Assembly: GCA_026168455.1 (NCBI GenBank)
Contig: CM047427.1
Location: 10,941,505-11,005,504 of the forward strand
Origin: Theocolax elegans
Lineage: Eukaryota > Arthropoda > Insecta > Hymenoptera > Cerocephalidae
Length of the DNA: 64,000 nucleotides
Direction: 5' to 3'
The translations under genes and the position numbers were made by a program. The notes under the pieces are model-generated. The model did not search any database and was not told the origin of the DNA. It was given only the letters and a program-made list of their open reading frames with translations. Position 1 is the first letter of the stretch. Every line of letters begins with the position of its first letter. Below, piece after piece: positions 1 to 13,036 of the stretch.

Positions 1-849
1 AAAAAAAAATTTTTTACAATGTATATATTAACTTCTCTGTGGCGGAGGCGTGCTATGTCTTTTATAAAGAAATAATTATAATACATAAGTTGGCCTTAAT
101 AAACGTTTATTTGGTTGAAATATGTATAGTTTTTGTGGAAAATAATAAAATGTTTCATTTAATTGAATAAATTTTTTTGACGTAAAGGTAACATAAAATT
201 AGACATATTTAGAAAGCGAATTATAATTTATAAAATTTTACGAGTTCGTTGCTATTTGTACATTAACAAACAATCTGTATCGTAGATTTTTGGCTGACAT
301 ATATACATTACTTTTTAGGAAATCTCAAAAAAAAATTATAAAATTAAACATAGCCTAACGATGTACAAAAATAATTGCAAGTTTTGTTTGTTTTGTTGAA
401 TTTCTCTAATATGAATAAATAATTTTATTTAAAATTCAACTCATATGTAGGTTATAAATAAATAAAGTGCAATAAATTCTTAGTATTTAATAAATCAATT
501 TCCGTTTTTAAATTATATCCAATATTGTGTGGTATTCTACGTCGATAATGTAGGGAGGATACGATTTGAGTAAGGCACCAACATCATTTAAGAATAATTT
601 ATAAGAAACATTACTATATCTAAAACAAAGTAAAAAAATTTTTATTTGTAAAAAAATTGTTGTAAATATTACTGTTGTCGAGTAGTTAAAAAACAAATAC
701 TTGGCAAATTATATGTAAAATTGACTACAGGTTCAATTATATTTACTAATAGCACATGTTAAAAGAGCGACGTTAAAATAATAAAAAAAAAAAATTTCCC
801 ATAACTTGCAGTAAATTTTATATGTAATTTATATACATATTTTTGTATA
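1..849. other. AT-rich intergenic DNA
   Basis: No coding signal on either strand: short ORFs here are low-complexity and lack splice context. The only recognisable item is a SINE tail fragment at 754-792. Confidence 0.6.
754..792 (+). repeat. 3' fragment of tRNA-derived SINE
   Basis: The stretch ending GAGCGACGTTAAAATAAT plus an A run matches the 3' end of the full-length SINE at 43930-44141 (read on its own strand). Only the last ~40 bases remain, as expected for a strongly 5'-truncated insertion or a decayed copy. Confidence 0.6.
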
Positions 850-1057
850 CACTGAGAAAAAAGTTATAGTAAAAATTACAATGTTGTCTATTAATGCAAG
901 GGCAGACTGACACAATCCAAAAATTTACCATTGTAGTAAAAATTAATAACTCTCTAGTAAATTTTATTATACACTATGGTAAATTTTTGGATTGTGTCAG
1001 TCTGTCTCTGCATTACTAGACAACATTGTAATTTTTACTTCAACTTTTTTCTCAGTG
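850..1057. mobile_element. 208-bp palindromic MITE, CACTGAG ends, TA flanks
   Basis: The element starts CACTGAGAAAAAA and ends with the reverse complement TTTTTTCTCAGTG, with TA on both sides. The arms stay complementary almost to the centre (for example GTAAAAATTACAATGTTGTC facing ACAACATTGTAATTTTTAC, and CAGACTGACACAATCC facing GGATTGTGTCAGTCTG). TA target duplication and terminal inverted repeats without coding capacity fit a Tc1/mariner-type MITE. Related elements lie at 12713, 13868, 14823 and 22343. Confidence 0.85.
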
Positions 1058-1317
1058 TACAATATAATAATACTTACTCTAATCTCTTTAAATATTAAAA
1101 TATATTTGCTAAAAAATCTAATAAAATGTATAATGATGAAAGTATATCTCACTGTATTCCAATTAATTTGATATAATGCCATTTGTTTAAATGTAAAACC
1201 TCTCGATAAATCCAAAAATAAAGTTATCCGAAAATCTGACCCGATGTCTATTTCTAAAAACAGCTTTATACACTTAGGTATTGAATCGGGTATATCAAAA
1301 CGTCGGGACTCCTTTAC

Positions 1318-1413
1318 CATCTCTCGGTAAATTTGAAATCGGGCCAGGTCTCTTCCTCTCTGCGCACACGCGGTTTTATCGATGAGTGTGCCACGGTCAC
1401 TGAACGAGGCCAT
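1318..1413 (-). CDS. Possible first coding exon, unknown gene
   Basis: On the minus strand an ATG at 1413 opens 32 codons (MASFSDRGTLIDKTACAQRG...) of balanced composition. They are followed by a good donor (ATG|GTAAAG) at 1317. The frame stays open leftward for about 100 more codons, but these run into AT-rich DNA and into the MITE at 850-1057, so the exon probably ends at this donor or slightly beyond. CpG content rises around the ATG and falls on both sides, which suits the 5' end of a gene running off the left edge of the window. I do not recognise the protein. It could be a chance ORF. Confidence 0.35.
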
Positions 1414-2779
1414 ATCGAACTAAACGAATTTTCGGCACTGGAAATCGCGTATACACAACATCAATAATATATCTCCAGATTACATACACGTCGAGAATGT
1501 AAAAAACATCGGTATTTTAATCTTCGTACGATAACACTTCCATTCGAATTCAATTCGAATACTCCGTGATAATTTAATTATCCATTTGTGTCTGTGTGTT
1601 ATTTTAATTGTATATGTATACTAAACGTCTAACCAATTACAAGAGTATGTCAAACCGTGTAGATTCACGATGACACTGATGGTTTCGGTATGTATACATA
1701 AATTCCTTTTTTCTTCTTCTTCTTCCTCCGCGTGTAACACTTTCGTTTATACAAAGGCTGGACGAGCGTTAACGGGTGATTAAAATTTTGAAAATATTTA
1801 CCTATTTATCGTACAATGGGACGGGCATGAATTTTTCATTAAAATAAATTTTTAACTCTCCGTGTCACGCGTTGTTATTTACGATATGCGTTTTGCAGCT
1901 GCGTTATTTAGTTTTTTGTTTTATTTACATAATAAAGATGAGAGTGAGTAGATTTTCACGAAACTGCTGCGCCTAACGTTGTAACTGTGCACTCGAATCA
2001 TTTCCATTAATCATTTTGTCCCAGTATTATTTTGCATTGTTTGAGTATTCAAATGGAGAAAGACTAAATATATGCTAATTGTACCAGGCTGCGTTGCAGT
2101 AAGCAACGAAGTCAGTCGATCTAAGTCGGTGGCTTTTACATTGCTCGTACTGATTTTTCGAATATTATATTTCATACCTTTGAGTGAAATTTCTATTTTT
2201 CTAAGAATAAATACATTTTATTGTGTGAATCATCGAATATTGTGGAAGTTATCGAGAACTATTTGATTTTTAATGAAAACTTAATTTGCGAAAAAATAAA
2301 GGTACATTTATTAGTGAAAAACATTTAATGATAGATTCGAAACGTAAAATGTAATGAAAAGTTCAATTGGAATATTTAATGAATAATTAATTTATAAAGT
2401 CGAATGAAAACTTGAATTATAAAATTAGAAGAAATTAAAATTATGAATCATGATGTAAATTTAATTTATCTTAAATTATGATAAATTCAATGAACACAGA
2501 AATTGTAAAATTAAATAATAAAATTCAATTCATACGATACAACGAAAAATAAAATAATAAAATTTTACAAATAAGTAGTTAACATAATTTATAAGAAACT
2601 GAAATTATAAAATTTGACAAATAACTCACTTTACGCAATTCAATGAAAAATTAAAAAATTGAATAAAAACTTGATTCCTAAAATTCAATCGAAACTTAAA
2701 CATTGAAATTTAATGAAAAACTATAATTATTCGTAAAATTTTACAAAACTATGTCAACGACTCGAATTAAAAAAGGAAC
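1414..2779. other. Intergenic region, no gene seen
   Basis: AT-rich DNA between the possible minus-strand exon and the sideroflexin promoter region. 2260-2760 is extremely A/T-rich with many short AAATT/GAAAA runs and no coding frame. It presumably contains upstream regulatory DNA for both flanking genes, but no specific site can be named. Confidence 0.5.
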
Positions 2780-3232
2780 TCGTATATACACGCACTCCAC
2801 ACGCACGCGGTGGTCGATTATGAAATGATTTCATAACGAAAGAAAAAAAAAGAAAGATAAAAGGTAAAATACAGTGATGTAAAATACCTCCCTGACCCCG
2901 GAGAGGGAAACAAGGCTAGGCTGTAGAGCCCATACGAGAGAGAAAGCGATCCAAAGTTAAAGTCTGATCGTTGAGCGTTCGGTTCAGTGTCGCGACGACA
3001 GCTGTTCCGCGTTTTACGTAGTACGCGCACACCTTACGAATCGCTAATTTTATTTTTCCTTCGTTCTCGCGACACATCGTGTACATACCACAGGAGTCGT
3101 GAGAGGAGACTTCACAGGTGATTGGACCCTAAGTGGGATTCGAAGGTCGTGCTTGGAATCTTAACGTATATACACATATATATACACCAACACACATATA
3201 CACTTGATGTCGAGTTATCACGACTGATTAGG
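2780..3232 (+). promoter_or_regulatory. Probable sideroflexin promoter and 5' UTR exon
   Basis: A GC-richer, CpG-containing island in otherwise AT-rich DNA, about 0.7-1.1 kb before the sideroflexin start codon. A strong donor (GGTAAGA) lies at 3232/3233. An acceptor (TTTTCAG) at 3875 sits 35 bases before the ATG, so a non-coding first exon ending near 3232 spliced to 3876 is the simplest model. The transcription start itself cannot be fixed from sequence. Confidence 0.45.
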
Positions 3233-3910
3233 GTAAGATTTCGAAGAAGGTATTGAACAATAATTTTGTGTATTATATTATTATTTTACACGCTTTTTCG
3301 ATAATCGTGGTGCGTGCATATATTTTGAACGTTGCGTCTATATAACGTAATTCATGAATAATTCATATATACAAAGCAACAATTATTCCGATCGATCCGA
3401 GCAGTGATAACAAAAATTTTGTATATATACGCGTATTTTCGAATATTTTTTAATATACACGGAAAATGTAGGAATGAAACGCGATGAAAAGTGAAAAGTG
3501 TAAACATATTCAATTTTTCTTTGAAGAAAATTTCTGTACGTGTTTGAGCATCGACTTTTCCTTAATAAACGACGAAAGTCGTGTGTATTTTTAAATGTAT
3601 ACCTCTCTCTCGTGTTTAGCGGATTTAAAAAAGAATTTTTTCACTTTTCCTTCTTACAGTCTAAAAATAAACTATACTGAAATGTAAAATTCAGTGGATC
3701 CGATAACAATTTTTTATTCGTGTATGCGTACGATATTCTTAAAAATATAATTGTTTCAAAATAAGAAATATTTGTTATAATTTTAAAATCACTAAATATT
3801 TCTTACTTACAATCTAGCAAAAATGTTTTCAAAAATTCACACAATGAATTAATTATAATAATTTATACTTTTCAGAAAAGCTGAATCCGTGTATTGTGTG
3901 ACGAAAAAGA

Positions 3911-6900
3911 ATGTCGGATAAGATAGATATTGATAAACCGAGATGGGACCAATCTACTTATGCGGGCAGGGCACGTCACTTTTTAACCCTCACCAATCCC
4001 TTGAATGCCTTTGCGACCAATGCGGAACTCGAAAAAGCTAAGGATATCGTAACTAAATTCAGGTCTGTACATATCATTATTTATCGACTTTTTTCTTGTA
4101 ATATTACACGTTGTAAATATGATTTATTTTTGTATGATATGATTAATTACGTTGATATACACATGGTATGTTATTTATGATGTGATTAATTAAACACAGT
4201 TTTTTTAATTGTTATTGCTTATTTAAATTTTAATTTTTTTACGATCTGTTTATCTACTATATATTAATTTCGTATATATATACTCGTAGAGAAATTTGCT
4301 GTTCGAAGATCATTAACAAATTATTATTATAACAAAAAAATTATTGTTTATTACAACTTATATGATTCGTTTGATAATTAATGTAACTTACAAGTTGACG
4401 GTCTAATTTATTTATACAAAAAATGTTGTAATTATTCTACACACATTTTACTCTCAATCTGTCAAAGTTTTACATAGTATGACTAAAGTACACCCGTGCA
4501 CGCAATAAATCAATGCTTAACTCTATCACATTAAACACAGTAAAGAAAAAAAAAATTTTTTTATATCAATTTTAATGAGTTTTTATTATTCTATAACGTT
4601 ACAGTACAAACTCTCTATGCAATAAAAACACTGAATTTTCACGCAGATATTAAAATAACAGATAAGAACGATTATTTGTCTAGTCTACGAATCCGCGCAC
4701 ACTTTGGACTTTGAACCGTGGATCATAGACGAAGGTTAAACCGAACGATAATAAATGCATATGCGAGAGAATTACATTTTTCTTTCTCTGAAATCACAGA
4801 TCGTTAATTAAAAATGCGTTAATTGTACTGAAATACCATTATTCTTTACCGTAGGACAATGTAATCTTACTTTAAAATGTATATCGAATTGACGCGTTAT
4901 CAATGTACAAGTATTATCGCGTATATATACATACCCCCCGTAAGATATTATATAATAATAATAACGACAATTGTATTTTTATTTTTGTAGAAAAGGCACA
5001 ACGCTTGGTCAATTGGGCATAAGTGTGGACGAATTATGGAAAAACAAATATTTATACGACAGTGCTTACCATCCGGATACGGGAGAAAAAATGATACTCA
5101 TTGGTCGTATGAGTGCTCAAGTTCCTATGAATATGATGATTACCGGTTGCATGATGACGTTTTACAAGTACGTTCATCTTTATTTAGTTTTTTTCGTTTT
5201 ACCTTCATTTAGTTTTCGAACGAACGTTTTTAAAAAAAATATTACATACACGATGAAGTAAATAAAAAAAAAGTAAACATATACATATATATATTCATTT
5301 GGGAATGTGGGTCAATCTCATTGTTAAGTTTGGCATTAAAATTGCAAAACATAATACTGATAAGAATTAATGGTTTTGTCGTATCGTTGATTAAAAAAAA
5401 GATAACAATGTACATTTTATATATACAAATTTTGGTTTTTTTTAGTTATATTCGTTTTTATAAAAAAATTTTTTATTGACATCGGAATATTTTTGCGTGA
5501 TTTTTATTGTTTAAGGATGATTCGATTGAAGCTTTCTGTGTTAACAAAATAATGAGGAGAAACGAGGTTAAGACTCGAGGCTAATTATTATCAATTATTT
5601 ATCGGTTAGTAGCAGTTCGTGAGATCGGTTACCTAATTCCAAGTGTCAATCGCATTTGTACTATTAGAATTTTAATTGTATTCAAACGAGATCTATATAT
5701 TTATCTTTCAATAGAATTACGGGATATACTGTTTCTTTATAATTTCAGTATTAAAGTTTTATTTTTAGAAAAAAAAGAGAATGTCAAAATTTTAAGTGTT
5801 TCAAAGTAAATTTTTTAATTTTTGACATCTTACCTTATCGACATAAGGAATATTATTTATAAATCTTCGTTTGTAAATTATCTAAAAGTCTGCTTATTTG
5901 CACGCATTAATATTATATTATATTTTCGAAGAATTTCTTTATATAAACGTAACAGCACGCAGTACGCGCAGAATTTACGTTTTTGGATAAAGAATACTTT
6001 TCGAAGCCGCAATAACATTTCTCCTTAAAATCTATCTCAATGTTAGATCATTCTCAAATGAAAATCAATAAATTTTGTATGTTATAAGTTTTAATGAATT
6101 ATATCCCTTGTTGATAAGACTAGGAGGGTCAAAATACATTTTGGGGTGGCATTTTGAAGTTTCATATTTACTACTGTAAATGTATATGTATTGATGTATA
6201 TTTGTTGAGGCAAATGTTGATGTATATATATTTTAATAATTAAATTATCTAATTTTTAATCAATTATCTCTGTGTCGATAAAGAATAAAAATTAACTTCA
6301 AGAATCTCCGAAAGATTGATTTTGTCGGACCCAAATTATAGGAATCTGCACCTTTCAACCCACAAAATTATATCTAAAATATTGCATTAAAAATCTGAAA
6401 AAATTCACACGGATAGCTGAAAATATAAGGAAGGGCTTGACGTTTTGATTTTTTATGAAAATACATTTTTTAAATAATAATTGAGTAAACAATGTCTGGT
6501 CGGTAATAATTAGTCAAAAAAAGCATAATCTTTCAACCCGAATATCGTGATCAAATTATGGATTTAAAAATCTGGAAAAATTTGGGTATATTATTTAAAA
6601 CATGCCTAAGGGCTTGACGTTTGGCATTTTTTAAAAACTTCATTCATTTATTTATAAAAGAAAGTACAAAATACCATTTTCTGGGTCTGACATCCCCTTC
6701 ATATGAATAGGTATGCGATATTAAAATTACAGTGATTTAAACTTATCGATTTAAAAATCTGAACAAATAATCATGAGTAGTTTCCAACCTTCGAAAGAAA
6801 TCTATAAATCGGTAGTATAAGAAAATATAATTTCTTTTTAGTTAATTTTTAAATTTGTTTTATTCAATTTAAGGGTTTCTTCTACCAAAATTTGAAATAG

Positions 6901-7449
6901 AAATTAATAACAATATTAGGTGTATGCACTGCTTAGAATGAAACAAAAAAGATTTACTTATAACTCATCGTTTATTATTTTTTGGAAAGAAAAGATTGAA
7001 AATTGAAACCAATCGATATCAGTATCTAGATTATTAGCTATATGTGGCATCAGATATACTCTTGATAGCCAATACAAAAATCTCTGTCTGAAAGAAATAA
7101 TGTCTTTCAATAATAAAATTATCCTTATATTCAACTATCCATACAGAACATTATCCTTTACCAATATGTGTATACCAATACAAAATCAAATAAGCCAAAA
7201 AAAATCACAATAAAAAGTTAATATAAGGTGATCGGGATGAGGGCAAATGTAGAACCACAAACGTAATCTTTGCAAAGTTTCGAAAAAATTAAGTAATTTA
7301 AGTTTATTATGTTAAAACCAAGTTGTAAAATTTTTTGCCTTAATCGGTCGACGTAACGTTGGAAAGATTACATTTGCGGTTCTACATTTATACCCTCATC
7401 CAGATCACCACATACTCATTTATTAATAAATAATGGAGGGTGCTATTAA

Positions 7450-7496
<47 letters not shown>

Positions 7497-8607
7497 TATT
7501 AATTAATTATATATATATATATATATAAAGTATCTTTACTAATTAATACTAATGTATAACATTCCATTTCACCACCATTTCTTTATCTAGAGTAATTATT
7601 AAATTTACGAATCCTTTCAGATCACCGCAGGCAGTGATATTCTGGCAATGGTTCAATCAGTCATTCAACGCAGTTGTCAATTACACGAATCGTAGTGGCT
7701 CGAGCCCAATCCCAGTGGAGACACTTGGTATAAGTTACGTCGGTGCAACCGGTGGTGCAGTTGTCACCGCGTTGACACTAAATAAATTGGCAGCGCGAGG
7801 ACCCCCACTCGTCGGTAGGCTCGTGCCATTAGCTGCCGTTGCAGCTGCCAATTGTATAAACATTCCACTTATGCGTTTCACCGAATTGACCAACGGCATC
7901 GAGTTGCAAAATGAGAAGGGTGATAAATTAGGAAACAGTCAGAAAGCTGCTAGGGAGGCTATTACTTCGGTTGCTATATCTAGGATACTTATGGCTGCGC
8001 CGAGTATGAGTAAGAGTCGCTTTTCCTTTTTTGTTCCTATTTCAACATTTCAAATTTCCCGCGCTTTTCATTTTTCGATTTTTTTCATATTGTTTATGTT
8101 GATTTTTGATGATATCGAATTGGGTTTCAATTAATTGGGATTAGTAGATTATTATTTAGTTTCTTTTATAATTACATTCGATTGTTTTGTAGGTTAGATT
8201 ATTTTAAAAAAAAATTAATCTAATAAACGTTTGTTCGATACAGTTTTTTCTTTTGTATGATTGAAACAATTCAAAAATTTTAAGTGTATACTTAGATAAT
8301 TAAAATATTTTTAACTCGCATTTGTTACTCTGAAATATTAATAATATGTCTTATGTTTACAGTTTTAGCACCGATAGTCATCAATTCATTGGAGAAACGT
8401 AATTTATTGGCTAATGCTAAATGGGCAGCTGGACCCATTCAAGTAGCATTGTGCGGTGTTTGCTTAACTTTTGCTACACCATTGTGTTGTGCATTGTTCG
8501 CCCAACGTGTTGCAATATCTGTTGATCGTCTCGAAGAAGATGTATCTAAACAAGTGTTGGAAAAGGAACCGAACACCAAAACTGTATACTATAACAAAGG
8601 ATTGTGA
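3911..8607 (+). CDS. Sfxn1-3: Sideroflexin (SFXN1/3 type), four coding exons
   Basis: Coding exons 3911-4062, 4991-5167, 7621-8009 and 8363-8607 join in phase at GT-AG introns to give about 320 residues, the usual sideroflexin length (human SFXN1 has 322). Family signatures: N-terminal [19 protein letters not shown], then [19 protein letters not shown] in exon 2, [15 protein letters not shown] in exon 3 and [19 protein letters not shown] near the end. Several hydrophobic segments in exons 3-4 are the membrane helices. Sideroflexins are inner-mitochondrial-membrane amino-acid carriers; SFXN1 and SFXN3 import serine for one-carbon metabolism, and that role is inferred here from family. The gene looks intact. 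The 2.4-kb third intron holds a MITE and a TA microsatellite. It ends tail to tail with mRpL2. Confidence 0.96.
6325..6640. repeat. Dispersed repeat in sideroflexin intron 3
   Basis: The segment with GACCCAAATTATAGGAATCT, CTTTCAACCC and GGGCTTGACGTTTTG is similar, in opposite orientation, to 21140-21350 (GTAATTTGGGTTC, GGGTTAAAAGGTGTAGATCC, ACGACAAGCCC). Phrases such as GGGCTTGACGTTT occur twice within it (about 6434 and 6609). No coding capacity. Probably a non-autonomous transposon remnant. Confidence 0.5.
7227..7409. mobile_element. 183-bp palindromic MITE in sideroflexin intron 3
   Basis: GGTGATCGGGATGAGGGCAA at the left end faces its imperfect reverse complement ending CCCTCATCCAGATCACC, and ATGTAGAACC...GTAATCTTTGCA faces AAAGATTACATTTGCGGTTC. 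The near-complete hairpin lies wholly within the intron, so it need not disturb the reading frame. Confidence 0.8.
7456..7527. repeat. TA microsatellite pair
   Basis: Two (TA)n tracts (about 7456-7491 and 7509-7527) separated by a TAATTAATTA stretch, about 100 bp before the third coding exon of sideroflexin. Confidence 0.9.
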
Positions 8608-9695
8608 ATAATATTAACTACGTTTGCAATGTATTTTAATTTTGTTCACATTCCTTTATGACAAAAAGCTCAAAGAAAAGAAACTTACATTTTTCATTTT
8701 TTTGACAAGATGTACAATATTTTTTTCTCTTTTCTTTATGCACACCTGTGAATTTAAATACATGGTTTTCTTACATCTTCTACTAATTGATGATAATTTT
8801 TGTGATAAATAGACCTAAACTCTATTGTATTTTGTGAAACGTGTACAAATATAGCAAAAAACTTCTTAAAAGAAATATAAAATTAAAATAATATAACTAA
8901 ATAATGATTGGTATAAATGGAAATACTAATACATTAAAATATATATATATATATATCAATTTTATGGTATACGTCCTTATGTAAATTCTTAATATTATAA
9001 CGTAAATTAAAAAAAAGAGGAACCGAGTATGAAAAGTCACAGGTAATACAAAATAAGGTATCATTGCGTTGATCGCATGATTGAACAAATGTGAAAAGAG
9101 AAAATATATATATAAATATACAAATAAAAATGCAGAAATATTTCTGCTTTACGTGTTCCACAATAGCCTGCTAAAACTGTTGGGTCATGCAAATTACTAA
9201 ATAACATTATGAAGATTTTATCAAATCGTGTTAATAAGAGAAAGAAACTATTTTTTATTATTATAGATGATTTATATTCTCAATTTGAGATATTTCAAAC
9301 TGAAAGTTACCATAACTATATTTAATAAATATTGTTGTTGTTAATGCAACATTTCATTCCTCGAAGCATTCAGTTTTTCAATATATGTACAAATGTTATA
9401 TCCTGCTATGAGTAAGGCAAAGATATAGTTCTTATTTCTTTTTTCACAATGTTAAAACGTGTTTTTTACATTTACTTCAAGAATTGTTAATATAAAGACT
9501 GCAATTAAATGCTATACTTGAATGAGAAACTGAAAAACTTTTATGTAGAAAATTCTCTACGCTTATAAGGTTGAATAAATCTTTGCAAGGTATTAAAATA
9601 TACAATATTACAATTGTCAATTATTCTTGATAACTTGCAGAAGATGTTGAGACAATAAAGACAAATTCATCAAAAGAGGAAATTGAGAGAGTTAT
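8608..9695. other. 3' UTRs and gap between convergent genes
   Basis: AT-rich DNA between the sideroflexin stop codon and the likely mRpL2 polyadenylation signal. ORFs here on both strands are low-complexity (Phe/Ile/Tyr/Lys-rich) and are not genes. An AATAAA read on the minus strand at 9701-9696, about 70 nt after the mRpL2 stop, is a plausible poly(A) signal for that gene. Confidence 0.6.
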
Positions 9696-9769
9696 TTTAT
9701 TCTTTTTTATTAAACATCCTTAATTTATAAAATAATAATCATAAAATTTGGTATGTACAAAATTACAAT

Positions 9770-11156
9770 TTAAAAGCCATTTAAAGTAAAGTGAATTGTT
9801 TCATCTTTTACAGGATTGTGTGTATCAAATTTTCTTACTGGAGGTATAGGTCTAAGTTTACGTCCATGTTTACCAGTTTTTCTATGCCAAAGTCCACTTC
9901 TTGGTCTATTACCCAATTCTCTATTCTTTTGAGCACTTCCTACAGGTGTACTTTCATGTAATTCATTTGATAATTGACCAACAGTTGCCATACAATGTTT
10001 ACTGAGACTAAACTCTCTTTTACTAGGAACTTTGATAATGACTCTGTCGCCAGTTTTTAACGTGATAGTGGCATATGTACCAGCTGCGTGAATTAAAAAA
10101 CCACCTAAACCAGGATACTTTTCTACGCAATGGACTTGTGTACCAGTTGGTAAAGCTCCAAGTGGATAAGCATCACCTTCGTTAGGTAGAACTGGTATTC
10201 GTGGTATACCTTTATGCGTTCTGATTATATCACCAGGTTTCATATTAACAGTAGCCAGAATGTATTTTAATTCTTTGCCAGATCCAACTAGTGCTACATA
10301 ACTGGTACGACAACCATCCTTAAATATCTTTAAAACTTTTTCCTCCTTTGGCTTTTCTTCCAGATCAGTAGGCCCATCTCTAATCCACTTTATCCAATGA
10401 AATTTATGTTTTATACCACCACCAATACCTATACATACTTTTCGACCTAAAAATAATAATTTTATATAAATTATATTATAAATACATTGTTATTCACATA
10501 AATTTGAAGGATATTGATGTTGATGTTAATGATTAAACCAATACTTATTTACTTGTTGTTTTAACAAAAATCATCCATCCTTATCAAGCTTTACTATTTT
10601 GTCAATAATTATGTTGTATATTTATTTCAGACTCACTATTATACAATGTAATTATTGATGAAACGGTGTAGCCTGATACATATGGAACAAAGAAAATTAG
10701 TAGTAGCGTAATGAATTTAACTTAATTGAATCACAAGAAACTGCAAGAAATGAACATTGTATTAGTATTTACAAATAGTTAATTAAATTTATCAAATGAA
10801 GAGCAACAAATATTGTAAATTGAAAGATTCACAAGTATAAATTCGATACAAATGTCAAAATACGATTATTTTTCGCACTATAAATTTGCTTAATGTTTAT
10901 AAAAACTTGATAATAACACACCAGTAATAAGATCTCGACCAGCAAGATTCGTAACCTCTAAAGGCTCGATAGTGTATTCATCTTTATAATGAACGATTCT
11001 TCGATAACTTTTCCCTTTGACACCTGGCTTCGGAACGTTGACGTACTTCCAATAATCGCGAACTTGCTGAACCTGACAAGCAGCGGGTGCGAAAAATCGT
11101 GTTAAATCAAAACTTTGTTGACCAAGAAGTCGAGTAAGCACCGCCGAAGCAGACAT
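9770..11156 (-). CDS. mRpL2: Mitochondrial 39S ribosomal protein L2 (uL2m)
   Basis: Two coding exons on the minus strand, 11156-10922 and 10446-9770, join in phase at a GT-AG intron of 475 bp and encode about 303 residues, normal for insect mRpL2. Exon 1 carries the N-terminal extension and KYVNVPKPGVKGKSYRR with EPLEVTNLAGRDLITG. Exon 2 has GRKV, IGGGIKHKFHWIKWIRDGP, the TVNMKPGDIIRTHKGIPRIP core and a basic tail (GNRPRSGLWHRKTGKHGRKL). uL2 binds large-subunit rRNA at the peptidyl-transferase region; this nuclear-encoded copy acts in the mitochondrial ribosome. The start at 11156 is chosen because it gives a short, Ser/Ala/Arg-containing leader suited to mitochondrial import. No defects seen. 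Confidence 0.96.
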
Positions 11157-11240
11157 TTTTACAGTGAAACGATATATATATATATATTTGTATAAAATCT
11201 CACACAGATGTTTAGACAACTCAGACGGTAAGAAGCTCAC

Positions 11241-12180
11241 CTAATGTACCGATTGACGGTATAGTAAATTACTAATACCGAGAAAACTAAATGTATCAAT
11301 GGTTGGTAAAAGAAAATTAATCTTTTTAATACTTAATAATAAAATAATTTTTGACATTTCGGTTATTTTTTATTTACAACACACATTATGAGAATTCAAA
11401 ATAAACTTAAATCACCTCCGTTTTATACACTCCACATTATATATCTATACAATAATAAACAATGGTATCATTTATAAGAAACTAAAAAAATAAAATTCCG
11501 ACTCATTTCGTAAATGCTTCCTAAATTAACGTTCGAAAAAGAAAGAAAAATAGGTATTGTGAAAAGTGTAAAATGTAGTTTATAACTGTGTATTACATAG
11601 ACAACCATAATATAAAAATAACGTTTAAGAATTAATCTCAAAAATTAAAACTCAATGTCAAAATTATGTGAATATCTCGATCTTGATGGGCGAATTAGGA
11701 ATGAGTGAATGTTGTTGTATTTGTTATAAAGTCAAGAAATGAAAAAATGCAAATATCGTCGCGTAGCGCGCCTTGATCATCTAGTATAATAATAATAATT
11801 AGATAATTAAACGAAGGTAACGTCGATGTCGCGATCGTCAGGTTAACCCGAGAGTGACAATGCCTAATTGCTCGATTAGTTCGAAACAAGAATCAACAAG
11901 CCACTGGAACGTCTGATCACACAATATACAAGTGAGAAACATCGATAACCAATAAAGCACGAGTACGCTGCTTCTCTCTCACTCACTCCCCTATATATAT
12001 ATACGCGCACGTACGTTGTCTCTAATCAATGTTATTTCACCGCTTAGATTATAAATAATAATTGTATTCTTTTAAAGCATTTACCGTCGTACTTCCGAAT
12101 CAAACTTAATTTTAAATTAAAAAAGGCACTGATCTGCTACTTGACCACTATGGTTGGTAGAATTTCCTAGAGCAAAAAAA
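11241..12180. other. Intergenic DNA upstream of mRpL2
   Basis: Mixed-composition DNA. A CpG-richer patch at about 11755-12020 (GCGTAGCGCGCC, CGATGTCGCGATCGTCAGG, CTCTCTCTCACTCACTCCCC) could be regulatory. No coding frame with family resemblance is visible. Confidence 0.45.
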
Positions 12181-12243
12181 TAATTAATTTTAAATTTGAA
12201 ATATAATTTTAAAAAAATTATTTTATTTCTTCATTTATTCCAG

Positions 12244-12402
12244 AGTTATAACATTTGCAATCCGATAGAGGGTTGGATATTATTACACAATAATTCACTG
12301 TATCGCCGTGATCCTGCAGGGGAAAATGATATTCACTGGACTGGATATAAGTATAAGAACGATAAAAACATCCTGGATAAAAATAAAAATAAAGTGATAT
12401 AG
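12244..12402 (+). pseudogene. Possible orphan terminal exon, unknown product
   Basis: After an acceptor-like CTTCATTTATTCCAG the frame starting AGT TAT AAC reads 52 codons to a TAG. The peptide (SYNICNPIEGWILLHNNSLY... ending in a Lys/Asn-rich tail) has more balanced composition than the surrounding DNA. No matching upstream exon was found, and flanking sequence is repeat-rich. It may be a last exon, a decayed exon or chance. I do not recognise the protein. Confidence 0.25.
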
Positions 12403-12712
12403 ATAGTTTTTGTTTTGTAATTTACATAATACAAATCAAAATAATTATTGTTCAACGTAAATGTAATAATGTATAATAAATAATTTTCGTTATACAAACA
12501 TTTGGAGGACCTATAAAATAACAGATCGACTAAACAAACCATATTTTACTTATTTATTTACCAGATTACGATGAACAATTACAGAAAATCTTATAAATAA
12601 GTTACAAAATGTTGTGATACTGCAGACGTATTGACATCTGTTCGCAAACTGGTTTGAACAAACAAAACTAAAAACTAAGACTTAAACTATTGTAAAATCT
12701 ATTTATTTCCCT

Positions 12713-12941
12713 GTAACAAGTAGTTCTAGTAAAAATTACAATACTATATTTAGTGATGAAATTACAGAATGTCAAATTGGTAAATATTATGGTAAATATT
12801 GCAAAAATATATATAATAGTCAAAATTAATAGACTTTTAGTAAATGTTTACTATATACAGTAGAGTCATTTTTTAAATTTTGTCTGTAATTTCATTACTA
12901 GACAGTGTATTGTAATTTTTACTACAACTTTTTTCTCAGTG
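12713..12941. mobile_element. CACTGAG-family MITE, left end diverged
   Basis: The right end (ACTACAACTTTTTTCTCAGTG) and inner motif AGTAAAAATTACAAT near the left match the element at 850-1057, with a palindromic body (GATGAAATTACAGAATGTC facing TCTGTAATTTCATTAC). The left terminal bases no longer match CACTGAG, so the copy is older or damaged. Confidence 0.7.
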
Positions 12942-13036
12942 AAATAATAGAATAAAATTTATAATATTTACTTACTGGGAGAGTGTCGCATCTCCCGGAA
13001 ACGGATCTTTACCAAACTCAAGGATATGTTTACTAC

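Noticed and set aside
997..1317. Leftward continuation of the 138-codon minus-strand ORF
   Set aside because: It becomes AT-rich and runs into the palindromic MITE at 850-1057, so at least its end is not protein-coding.
2818..3030. 70-codon minus-strand ORF
   Set aside because: It overlaps the probable sideroflexin promoter/5' UTR, has low-complexity ends and no family features.
11695..11889. 64-codon minus-strand ORF upstream of mRpL2
   Set aside because: No family resemblance and low-complexity Ile/Thr runs.
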